From NCBI RefSeq assembly GCF_001648775.1, contig NZ_LVEJ01000010.1, positions 496,001 to 560,000 of the forward strand: 64,000 bases of DNA. Direction: 5' to 3'. A program made the translations under genes and the position numbers. Below, one piece after another: positions 39,270 through 47,403 of this stretch. Position 1 is the stretch's first letter. Every line of letters begins with the position of its first letter. The DNA comes from Pseudomonas fluorescens (GTDB lineage: Bacteria > Pseudomonadota > Gammaproteobacteria > Pseudomonadales > Pseudomonadaceae). The notes under the pieces are model-generated. The model made no database searches. It was not told the origin of the DNA and saw only the letters and a program-made list of their open reading frames with translations.

Positions 39270-40700
39270 ATGAGCGAACAAATCCCCGTCCGAACCGTAG
39301 AAGCAACGCCCACTATAAAGAGTGTGCCCGCACGCCCAATGAAGGCGACGGCCAAATCCAGCGACAACCAGATCCACACCCGCAGCTTCACTGGCCTGTT
39401 CCGCACCCTGCGCATGAGCGGCGCGGGTTTTCTGTTTTTGCTGTTTTTCGGCACCGTGTGGCTGAACTGGGGCGGACGTCAGGCGGTGCTCTGGGATCTT
39501 TCCGAAAGCAAATTCCACATCTTCGGTGCGACCTTCTGGCCACAGGATTTCATTCTGCTGTCCGCGCTGTTGATCATCGCCGCATTCGGCCTGTTCGCCA
39601 TCACCGTGTTCGCCGGCCGGGTCTGGTGCGGTTACACCTGCCCGCAGAGTTCGTGGACATGGATCTTCATGTGGTGCGAAAAAATCACCGAAGGCGAACG
39701 CAACCAGCGGATCAAACTGCAAGCCGCGCCGTGGGGGCTGAACAAACTGGCCCGACGTGCGGCCAAGCACACCTTGTGGCTGGCGATCAGCGTGATGACC
39801 GGCCTGACCTTCGTCGGCTACTTCACGCCGATCCGGCCACTGGCCGAGGAACTACTGACCCTGCAAATCGGTGGTGTCAGCCTGTTCTGGGTGCTGTTTT
39901 TCACCGCCGCCACCTACATCAACGCCGGCTGGCTGCGTGAAGCGGTGTGCATGCACATGTGCCCGTATGCGCGGTTCCAGAGTGTGATGTTCGACAAGGA
40001 CACTCTGGCGATTTCATATGACGTGGCCCGTGGCGAACACCGTGGCCCGCGCAAACGCGATGTGAAACCGCTTGAAGCCGGGTTGGGCGATTGCATCGAC
40101 TGTCACTTGTGCGTGCAGGTCTGCCCGACCGGCATCGACATTCGCGATGGCTTGCAGATGGAATGCATCGGCTGCGCGGCGTGCATCGACGCCTGCGACT
40201 CGATCATGGACAAAATGAACTACCCACGCGGTTTGATCCGCTACAGTTCCGAACGTGAATTGCAGGGTGGCAAGACGCACCTGCTGCGCCCGCGCCTGAT
40301 CGGTTACACCGTGGTGCTGGTGGCGATGATCGGCGCATTGGCATTGGCGTTGGTCGAGCGGCCGATGGTCTCGCTGGACGTGACCAAGGACCGTGGTTTG
40401 TTCCGGGAAAACGGTCAGGGCCAGATCGAGAACATCTACAGCCTGAAAGTCATCAACAAGACCCAGCAACGCCAGGACTACAACCTGAGCCTGGTCGACG
40501 GCGACGGTTTCCAGCTGCAAGGCAAGACCGAACTGAGCCTGGCGCCGGGGGAAATTGTCGATGTGCCGGTGTCGGTGGCGATGACCACGGAGCGCCCGAC
40601 CAGCAGCTCGCAGACCTTGAGTTTCAAGATCGCCGACAGCGATGAGCCAGAGGTTTATAGCGTGGCGAAGAGCAGGTTTGTGGCGCCGATGAATCGCTGA
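39270..40700 (+). CDS. ccoG: Cytochrome c oxidase accessory protein CcoG
   Basis: 476 residues from the ATG at 39270; GGAGG lies 17 bases upstream, so the in-frame ATG at 39246 is possible but less like family starts. Membrane segments are at about 55-75, 90-110, 165-185, 200-220 and 345-362. CGYTCPQ and two ferredoxin-type 4Fe-4S motifs (CIDCHLCVQVCP and CIGCAACIDACD) sit between them, and an Ig-like periplasmic domain follows. CcoG (RdxA/FixG) assists copper handling in cbb3 oxidase assembly. No ccoNOP or ccoHIS genes are near, so this is an isolated copy. Confidence 0.93.
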   Translation: MSEQIPVRTVEATPTIKSVPARPMKATAKSSDNQIHTRSFTGLFRTLRMSGAGFLFLLFFGTVWLNWGGRQAVLWDLSESKFHIFGATFWPQDFILLSALLIIAAFGLFAITVFAGRVWCGYTCPQSSWTWIFMWCEKITEGERNQRIKLQAAPWGLNKLARRAAKHTLWLAISVMTGLTFVGYFTPIRPLAEELLTLQIGGVSLFWVLFFTAATYINAGWLREAVCMHMCPYARFQSVMFDKDTLAISYDVARGEHRGPRKRDVKPLEAGLGDCIDCHLCVQVCPTGIDIRDGLQMECIGCAACIDACDSIMDKMNYPRGLIRYSSERELQGGKTHLLRPRLIGYTVVLVAMIGALALALVERPMVSLDVTKDRGLFRENGQGQIENIYSLKVINKTQQRQDYNLSLVDGDGFQLQGKTELSLAPGEIVDVPVSVAMTTERPTSSSQTLSFKIADSDEPEVYSVAKSRFVAPMNR

Positions 40701-40715
40701 GCCGTTAGAATCCGG

Positions 40716-41037
40716 CCCCTCACCCCAGCCCTCTCCCAGGGGTAGAGGGAGCCGACCGAGGTGTCTGTCGCTGTACATCGACCTGAGAGACCGAGTCGAT
40801 TATGGATTCAGTAAAGCACTTTCAGGCCGAGTCGATTATGGATTCAGTAAAGCATTCTCAGGCCGAGTCGATTATGGATTCAGTAAAGCATTCTCAGGCC
40901 GAGTCGATTATGGATTCAGTAAAGCGCTTTCAGGCCGAGTCGATTATGGATTCAGCGAAGCAATTTCAGGTCGGTGTAGTTCACAAGCATCCCCCAATCA
41001 GTCCCCTCTCCCTCTGGGAGAGGGCTAGGGTGAGGGG
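40716..41037. mobile_element. Non-coding element with 22-bp terminal inverted repeats
   Basis: The ends (40716-40737 and 41016-41037) are inverted copies matching at 21 of 22 bases (CCCCTCACC...CCCTCTCCC type). No transposase. A 36-bp tandem array sits inside. It resembles a Pseudomonas miniature element of the CCCTCACCC family. Confidence 0.65.
40791..40970. repeat. Tandem repeat, 5 x 36 bp
   Basis: Five direct copies start at 40791, 40827, 40863, 40899 and 40935, each reading CCGAGTCGATTATGGATTCA and on. The middle copies are nearly identical. The 36-bp period keeps a frame open (MDSVKxxQAESI), but this is a by-product of the period. No spacers, so not CRISPR. Confidence 0.95.
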
Positions 41038-41084
41038 CAGTTCCCCTGACACACCTCATCATCAACCCGCACCAAGGCTCCTCG

Positions 41085-42494
41085 ATGAAACGCTACGAAA
41101 AATTCGCCGACGACATCGCTGAACTGATCCGCTCCGGCGTCCTCGGCCCCGGCCAGCGCGTGCCTTCGGTGCGTTACGCCAGCCAGACCTACGGCGTCAG
41201 CCCATCCACGGTGTTCCAGGCCTACTACCTGCTCGAACGCCGTGGCCTGATCCGCGCCCGGCCGCGTTCCGGCTACTTCGTCAACACCCACGCGCCGAGC
41301 CCGTTTTCGGAGCCGGTGATCAGCAGCCACGTCAACGACTCCACCGAAGTCGACGTCAGCGAACTGGTGTTCTCGGTGCTGGAATCGATCAAGGACCCGA
41401 GCACCGTGCCCTTCGGCTCGGCATTTCCCAGCCCGACGCTGTTCCCGCTGCAACGCCTGTCGCGCTCACTGGCCAGCGCCGCCCGCGAGATGGACCCGCG
41501 CATGGTCGTCACCGACATGTCGCCGGGTAACCCGCAATTGCGCCGGCAAATCGCCCTGCGTTACATGGTCGGCGGCCTGATGCTGCCGATGGAAGAACTG
41601 TTGATCACCAACGGCGCCCTCGAAGCGCTGAACCTGTGCCTGCAAGCGGTGACCGAACCTGGCGATCTGGTGGCCATCGAAGCCCCGGCGTTTTACGCCA
41701 GCCTGCAAGTGCTGGAACGGCTGAAACTCAAAGCCGTGGAGATCCCCGTGCACCCGCGCGACGGCATCGACCTCGGCGTGCTCGCGCAGACCCTTGAGCG
41801 GCATCCGATCAAGGCGTGCTGGTGCATGACCAGTTTCCAGAACCCGATGGGCGCGACCATGCCCGAGGCGAAGAAGCAGGAACTGGTGGAACTGCTGCGC
41901 CGTCACCAAGTGCCGCTGATCGAAGACGATGTCTACGCCGAACTCTATTACGGCCAGCAAGCGCCAAAACCCGCCAAGGCCTTCGACACCGAAGGTCTGG
42001 TGATGCATTGCGGCTCGTTCGCCAAAAGCCTGGCCCCCGGCTACCGCATCGGCTGGGTCGCCGCCGGGCGTTATGCGCAGAAAATCGAACGGCTGAAACT
42101 GATGACCTCGCTGTGCGCCTCGATGCCGGCGCAGGCAGCGATTGCCGACTATCTGCAACACGGCGGCTACGATCGGCATCTGCGCAAACTGCGTTACGCC
42201 CTCGAAGAGCAGCAAAGCGCGATGCTCGCCGCGATTGCCCGCTATTTCCCGGCGCAGACGCGGGTCAGCCAACCGGCGGGCGGCTACTTCTTGTGGCTGG
42301 AATTGCCACCGCAGATGGATTCGTTGAAGTTGTTTCAGATGGCGCTGGCTCAGGGCATCAGCATCGCCCCGGGGCCGATATTCTCGCCGACGCAGCGCTT
42401 CAGGAATTGTATTCGCCTGAATTACGGCAGCCCGTGGACCGAGGATTCGGAGAAGGCCATGGAGACGTTGGGGCGGATTGTGCGGTCGTTCTGA
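41085..42494 (+). CDS. MocR-type transcriptional regulator (GntR-HTH plus aminotransferase domain)
   Basis: 469 residues. The N-terminal winged helix of the GntR family is seen in FADDIAELIRSGVLGPGQ and SVRYASQTYGVSPSTVFQAYYLLERRGLI (residues 1-70). From about residue 110 a fold-type I aminotransferase domain follows, with TNGALEALNLCL, IEDDVYAELYYG and the PLP lysine in CGSFAKSLAPGYRIGWV (about 311). MocR proteins sense PLP or its amino-acid adducts and control nearby metabolism. No obvious target gene is adjacent. The next gene is convergent beyond a REPIN. Confidence 0.93.
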   Translation: MKRYEKFADDIAELIRSGVLGPGQRVPSVRYASQTYGVSPSTVFQAYYLLERRGLIRARPRSGYFVNTHAPSPFSEPVISSHVNDSTEVDVSELVFSVLESIKDPSTVPFGSAFPSPTLFPLQRLSRSLASAAREMDPRMVVTDMSPGNPQLRRQIALRYMVGGLMLPMEELLITNGALEALNLCLQAVTEPGDLVAIEAPAFYASLQVLERLKLKAVEIPVHPRDGIDLGVLAQTLERHPIKACWCMTSFQNPMGATMPEAKKQELVELLRRHQVPLIEDDVYAELYYGQQAPKPAKAFDTEGLVMHCGSFAKSLAPGYRIGWVAAGRYAQKIERLKLMTSLCASMPAQAAIADYLQHGGYDRHLRKLRYALEEQQSAMLAAIARYFPAQTRVSQPAGGYFLWLELPPQMDSLKLFQMALAQGISIAPGPIFSPTQRFRNCIRLNYGSPWTEDSEKAMETLGRIVRSF

Positions 42495-42518
42495 CAGATT
42501 GATGGTGTTTGCTTTGGC

Positions 42519-42598
42519 CTCTTCGCGAGCAAGCTCGCTCCCACATGGGTTCTGTGTCATTCACACATCCAATGTGGGAGCGAGCTTGCTCGCGAAGG
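42519..42598. repeat. REPIN
   Basis: Inverted REP pair between the convergent MocR and SDR genes, with a short spacer. Confidence 0.9.
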
Positions 42599-42628
42599 GG
42601 GCGGTGTTATCGAAACAAATCCAGGCGA

Positions 42629-43375
42629 TTAACGCCCACCCCCCAAATCAACAAACGTCCCGGTCGCATACGAAGCCTTGTCCGACAACAACCAGACAAT
42701 CGCCTCCGCCACCTCATCCGGCCGCCCGCCACGGGCCATCGGAATCGCTGACTCGAGTTTGCTGACCCGATCCGGATCGCCGCTCAACGCGTGAAAGTCG
42801 GTGTAGATGAAACCCGGACGCACCGCGTTGACCCGAATCCCCTCGCCTGCCACTTCCTTGGACAAACCGATGGTGAAGGTGTCGAGCGCGCCTTTGGACG
42901 CCGCGTAGTCGACGTACTCATTGGGCGAGCCGAGCCGCGAGGCCACCGACGACACGTTGACGATGCTGCCGCCCTGCCCGCCGTGCTTGGGCGACATGCG
43001 CAGGATCGCATGCTTGGCGCAGAGGATCGGCGCCAGAACGTTGGTTTTCATGATTTTGAGGATGCGGAATTCGGACATTTCATCGACCCGCGACTTGTGT
43101 CCGACGGTGCCGGCGTTATTCACCAGTGCGGTGACCCGACCCAGTTCGGTGTCGACCCGGTGGAACAGCGCGATCACTTCGTCTTCGATGCTGACGTCGG
43201 CGCGCACCGCGATGGCCTGAGCGCCCAATGCGCGAACTTGCTCCAGCACGCTTTGTGCGGCTTGTTCGTCTTGCTGGTAGTTGATGCAGATCCGATAGCC
43301 TTGCTCGGCAGCCAACAACGCCGTAGCGGCGCCAATCCCGCGCCCGCCGCCGGTGATCACAATGACTTTATCCAT
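42629..43375 (-). CDS. SDR family oxidoreductase
   Basis: 248 residues from the ATG at 43375, with AAAGG upstream. Classical short-chain dehydrogenase/reductase: cofactor motif VITGGGRGIGAATA at residues 6-19, NNAG at the family position, active-site Ser in IVNVSSVASRLG and YxxxK in YVDYAASKGALD. The C-terminal GxFVDLGGGR is usual. NAD(P)(H) preference and substrate are unclear. No partner genes; REPINs flank it on both sides. Confidence 0.93.
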   Translation of the reverse strand: MDKVIVITGGGRGIGAATALLAAEQGYRICINYQQDEQAAQSVLEQVRALGAQAIAVRADVSIEDEVIALFHRVDTELGRVTALVNNAGTVGHKSRVDEMSEFRILKIMKTNVLAPILCAKHAILRMSPKHGGQGGSIVNVSSVASRLGSPNEYVDYAASKGALDTFTIGLSKEVAGEGIRVNAVRPGFIYTDFHALSGDPDRVSKLESAIPMARGGRPDEVAEAIVWLLSDKASYATGTFVDLGGGR

Positions 43376-43469
43376 GCTGGCCTTTCCCCCAAATGCACAC
43401 GTAACAGTCGGGGGGAAGAATAACCGCCATTGGCGGGTTTTGCATGAGGTCTGTTGTGTCTGGCCGGAC

Positions 43470-43541
43470 GCCTTCGCGAGCAGGCTCGCTCCCACAGGGG
43501 GTATGCATTCCAAATGTGGGAGCGAGCCTGCTCGCGAAGAA
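43470..43541. repeat. REPIN
   Basis: Inverted REP pair with a short spacer, between the SDR gene and the MHYT-GGDEF-EAL gene. Confidence 0.9.
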
Positions 43542-43556
43542 CGATAACGCGGTCGA

Positions 43557-45644
43557 TCAAACCGCCGCCAGCGCCTCGCCCCGTGCAATATCCTGCATGA
43601 ATTTATCCGCCGGCATCGGATGCCCGAGCAGATAACCCTGCAACGAATCACAACCCAATTGCGTCAGGAAATCCTGTTGCACATCGGTCTCGACACCCTC
43701 GGCGACAATTCGCAAACCCAGCGCCTGCCCCAGCGCGACAATCGCCGAAACGATGGCGGCATCATCGCTGTCGCGCTCCAGATCGCGGACAAAGCCACGG
43801 TCGATTTTCAGCTCGTTGGCCGGCAGACGCTTGAGGTACATCAGGCTCGAATAGCCGGTGCCGAAATCATCGATCGACAGATCGACGCCCATGTCCGACA
43901 ACTCCTGCAACACAGTCATGCTCGCGTCGGCATCGCTCATCGCCGTGGTTTCGGTGATTTCCAGCGTCAGGCTGTTGGCCGGCAAGTGGTGCGTGGCCAG
44001 AGCCTTGGCGACGCTGCGCACCAGCCCGGTGTGGCAGAACTGCAACGCCGACAGGTTCACCGCGATGCGCCAATCGGTATAACCGAGGACAAACCACTCG
44101 CGCATCTGCCGGCAGGCTTCGTTGAGCACCCATTCACCGATCGGAATGATCAGACCGGACTTCTCGGCCAGGTCGATGAATTTGTCCGGCATCAGCATGC
44201 CGTGCACCGGGTGTTGCCAGCGCAACAGCGCTTCAGCGCCGACCGGACGGCCATTGGCGGCGTCGAACTTCGGTTGGTAATGCAGGCTGAACTGGCAGTG
44301 TTCCAGCGCCGCGCGCAGGTCCTGCAACAACTGCAACTGCTTGCGCGCGTTGTTGTTCATCGAGGCATCGAAAAAGCTGTAACCGTTTTTGCCGCCGCCC
44401 TTGGCGTGATACATCGCCGCGTCGGCGTTCATCAGCAACTCCTGGGCGGTCTGGCCATTGCCCGGATACAGGGCGATGCCGACGCTGGCGGATATCTGCA
44501 AGTCATGCTCGGCGACGCGGAACGATTGCGCGATCAGGCCGACCTGACGCGCCGCCAGCCCCAGCGCATCATTGGGTTCGCTCAGACGCACCAGCAACAC
44601 GAATTCATCGCCACCGATCCGCGCCAGTGTGTCGAGGCTGCGCAAGTCTTCACGCAGACGCACCCCGACTTCGCGCAACAACTGATCGCCCATGTGATGG
44701 CCAAAGGCATCGTTGACCGGTTTGAAGCCGTCCAGGTCGATGAACATCAAGGCAAAACAGCCGCCCTGCTCATGAACCTTTTTCATCGCCTGATTGATCC
44801 GGTCGTCGAGCAGCATGCGGTTCGGCAGGCCGGTCAGGGTGTCGTGCAGGGCCAGTTGCGTGAGTTCGCGGTTGGCCACGGTCAGCGAGTGCGCCAGATC
44901 AGCGGTGCGCGCCTCCAGACGTGCGTCGAGAATCGAGGTGAGCAAGGCAATCGACAACACCGCCAACGTGGTGATCAGCACCAGACTGTCGAGGCCGTTA
45001 CCCTTCAGACCATTGAGCGTAGCGCCACAAAAACTGCCATCAGGGAATTGTGCGGCAGCCATGCCGGTGTAATGCATGCCGACAATCGCGACGCCCATGA
45101 TGATCGCCGCGCCGCCACGAATCAGCCTTACATAGGGCGAATGCTGACGCAGGCGAAAGGCAATCCACAGCGCGGCGGCAGAGGCACCGACGGCGATCAG
45201 CAATGAGGCACCGAAGAGGGTCGGGTCGTAATCGATCCCGGGCGTCATGCGCATCGCCGCCATGCCGGTGTAATGCATGGCGCTGATGCCCGTGCCCATG
45301 ATCAGCGCACCAAAGGCCAGTTGCAGAATCGGCAGTTTCGGCTGACTGACCAGCCACAAGGCAAAACCGCAGGACAGTACGGCGATCAACAGCGACAGCG
45401 CCGTGATGCCGACGTCATAGCCGAGGTCGATGGGCAGTTTGAAGGCGAGCATGCCGATGAAGTGCATCGACCAGACACCGACGCCCATGGCCAGTGCACC
45501 ACCCGCGGTCCAGAAATGCACTGCGCGCCCCTTGGCGGTGGCGATGCGCCCGGTGAGGTCGAGCGCGGTATACGAAGCGAGGATCGCCACACACAGCGAA
45601 ATGAAAACCAGGGTGGAGGAATAACTACCGATGAGCATGAGCAT
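43557..45644 (-). CDS. MHYT-GGDEF-EAL cyclic-di-GMP signalling protein
   Basis: 695 residues from the ATG at 45644 (MLMLIGSYSS); 45638 is a close alternative and 45809 gives an unlikely leader. Seven hydrophobic segments carry three MHYT-type motifs (MHFIGMLAF, MHYTGMAAM, MHYTGMAAA) thought to bind copper and sense a gas or redox state. The diguanylate cyclase signature IGGDEFVLL (about residues 365-373) is intact, and the EAL phosphodiesterase keeps GAEALLRWQHP and DDFGTGYSSL. Both activities are therefore possible. This is the MucR/NbdA/YkoW arrangement. No operon partners. Confidence 0.95.
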   Translation of the reverse strand: MLMLIGSYSSTLVFISLCVAILASYTALDLTGRIATAKGRAVHFWTAGGALAMGVGVWSMHFIGMLAFKLPIDLGYDVGITALSLLIAVLSCGFALWLVSQPKLPILQLAFGALIMGTGISAMHYTGMAAMRMTPGIDYDPTLFGASLLIAVGASAAALWIAFRLRQHSPYVRLIRGGAAIIMGVAIVGMHYTGMAAAQFPDGSFCGATLNGLKGNGLDSLVLITTLAVLSIALLTSILDARLEARTADLAHSLTVANRELTQLALHDTLTGLPNRMLLDDRINQAMKKVHEQGGCFALMFIDLDGFKPVNDAFGHHMGDQLLREVGVRLREDLRSLDTLARIGGDEFVLLVRLSEPNDALGLAARQVGLIAQSFRVAEHDLQISASVGIALYPGNGQTAQELLMNADAAMYHAKGGGKNGYSFFDASMNNNARKQLQLLQDLRAALEHCQFSLHYQPKFDAANGRPVGAEALLRWQHPVHGMLMPDKFIDLAEKSGLIIPIGEWVLNEACRQMREWFVLGYTDWRIAVNLSALQFCHTGLVRSVAKALATHHLPANSLTLEITETTAMSDADASMTVLQELSDMGVDLSIDDFGTGYSSLMYLKRLPANELKIDRGFVRDLERDSDDAAIVSAIVALGQALGLRIVAEGVETDVQQDFLTQLGCDSLQGYLLGHPMPADKFMQDIARGEALAAV

Positions 45645-45821
45645 TCTCGTGGCCACCCGACGCGGATTGCGTCCATTCTCGGTCGGGCAAATGCGGCGAT
45701 TGTACTGATTGCACGGAAGAACGCACTGACAAAGTAAGCAAATTGCCATCAACCCGATGAAACGCTTGTTCGGTGGTTCGGCAAGGCTCTGGAATGGGCC
45801 TTTCTGCAACCGGCGCGCTTA

Positions 45822-45913
45822 CTGTGGGAGCGAGCTTGCTCGCGAATAGGCCCTTCGATTCGAAACAATAAGTGAATGCACGGACGCCTTCGCGAGCAAG
45901 CTCGCTCCCACAG
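45822..45913. repeat. REPIN
   Basis: Inverted REP pair between opmB and the MHYT-GGDEF-EAL gene. Confidence 0.9.
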
Positions 45914-45933
45914 GTTGTTGATCATGGCGTGAG

Positions 45934-47403
45934 TTATTGGGTGTCACTGACATCCAGTTGCCCATCCCACCCACCGCCCAGTGCCGCGATGAGTTGCACG
46001 CTGGCGATCAAGCGGCTTTGCAGGATATTCAGCACGCTGCGCTCGTTGCTCAGTGCCGTGGCTTGCACCACGACCACATCGATGTAGGCGATCAATCCGG
46101 CCTTGTACTGGTTTTCCGTCAGGCGCAGGGAATCACGGGCGGCATCCAGCGCTTCCTGGCGCACCGCGGCTTCGTCCTCATATACCTTCAACTGCACCAG
46201 ATAGTTTTCCACTTCGCGGAAACCGTCGAGCACGGTTTGCCGGTATTTGGCCACGGTCTGGTCGTAGACCGCTTCAGTGCGATCGACTTCGGCCGACCGG
46301 ATGCCGCCATCGAAAATCGGCAGCGACAGTTTCGGCCCGACCGACCAGAAACGATTCGGCAGGCTGATCAGGTTCTGCGACGTACTGCTGCTGTAACCGC
46401 CACTCAGGCTCAAGGACAGATCCGGGTAATACGCTGCTTTCGCCACGCCGATGTTGGCGTTGGCGGCGATCACCGAGCGCTCTGCCGAGGCGATGTCCGG
46501 ACGTCGCTCGAGTAACTGCGACGGCAGGCTCAACGGCACCTGCGGCAGGTTCGGGATGGTCTGGGTTTCGGCGATATTGAAATCCGCCGGTGCCTGACCG
46601 GTCAGCACGGCGATGGCGTTTTCAAACTGCGCGCGCTGCCAGATCAGATCGACCAGATCGGCCTGGGTGCTTTTCAGTTGGGTCTGCGCCTGCGCCACCG
46701 CATCGCGCCCGGAAACACCGGCGCGATACTGGTTCTGGGTCATTTTCAGCGAACGCTCGTAAGCGGCAACCGTCGCTTCGAGCAGGCGTTTCTGCTGATC
46801 GATCACGCGCAATTGCAGGTAGTTCTGCACCAGTTCCGATTGCTGGCTCAGGCGCATCGCTGCCAGATCGGCAAAACTGGCCTGGGCGCTGGCCTCGTCG
46901 GCCTCGAGTCCACGGCGCAACTTGCCCCACACGTCGGCTTCCCAACTGACACCCAATTCGGCGTTATAGGTGTCACGGATGCCGCTGGAGGAGCTGCTCA
47001 AACTCGAACTGCTGCTGCCGGTGCCCTGGCTGGAACGGGTTTTACCCAGGCTCAGATCGACACTCGGGTAAAACGCCCCGCGCGCACTGCGCACCAACGC
47101 CTGCGCCTGGCGGAATTGGGCTTCCGATTGCGCGACGGTCTGGTTGGAATTGTTCAGTCTTTCGATCAAGCCGTTGAGCTGTTGATCGCCATACAGCTCC
47201 CACCACGCACCGCGCGCCAGCGAATCGCTGGGCTTGGCCTGGGTCCAGCCTTCGGCTTCCTTGTACTGAGCGATTTCGGCGGTTTGCGGCCGTTGATAGT
47301 CCGGGCCGACAGCGCAGGCACTGAGCATCGCCACGCACAGCGACAGGCTCAACAGACGCGAACCGCGAACAGTGGCCAGATGAATAAGCGAACGGTCAGT
47401 CAT
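45934..47403 (-). CDS. opmB: Outer-membrane efflux lipoprotein OpmB (NodT family)
   Basis: 489 residues. A lipoprotein signal ends in LSAC with lipidated Cys30 (AVGPDYQRP follows, typical for the family). Two outer-membrane efflux repeats, predicted long helices with Gln/Ala-rich coils; a Ser-rich stretch (about residue 138-148) is extra. It forms the TolC-like channel of the tripartite pump. The start overlaps the muxC stop as ATGA (47400-47403). The order muxA-muxB-muxC-opmB matches the Pseudomonas MuxABC-OpmB system. Confidence 0.93.
   Translation of the reverse strand: MTDRSLIHLATVRGSRLLSLSLCVAMLSACAVGPDYQRPQTAEIAQYKEAEGWTQAKPSDSLARGAWWELYGDQQLNGLIERLNNSNQTVAQSEAQFRQAQALVRSARGAFYPSVDLSLGKTRSSQGTGSSSSSLSSSSSGIRDTYNAELGVSWEADVWGKLRRGLEADEASAQASFADLAAMRLSQQSELVQNYLQLRVIDQQKRLLEATVAAYERSLKMTQNQYRAGVSGRDAVAQAQTQLKSTQADLVDLIWQRAQFENAIAVLTGQAPADFNIAETQTIPNLPQVPLSLPSQLLERRPDIASAERSVIAANANIGVAKAAYYPDLSLSLSGGYSSSTSQNLISLPNRFWSVGPKLSLPIFDGGIRSAEVDRTEAVYDQTVAKYRQTVLDGFREVENYLVQLKVYEDEAAVRQEALDAARDSLRLTENQYKAGLIAYIDVVVVQATALSNERSVLNILQSRLIASVQLIAALGGGWDGQLDVSDTQ

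Noticed and set aside
40791..40970. CRISPR array
   Set aside because: Repeats are directly adjacent without spacers, and no cas genes are near.
40802..41122. Frame encoding a 12-residue repeat
   Set aside because: It arises from the 36-bp tandem array within a non-coding element and has no ribosome site.
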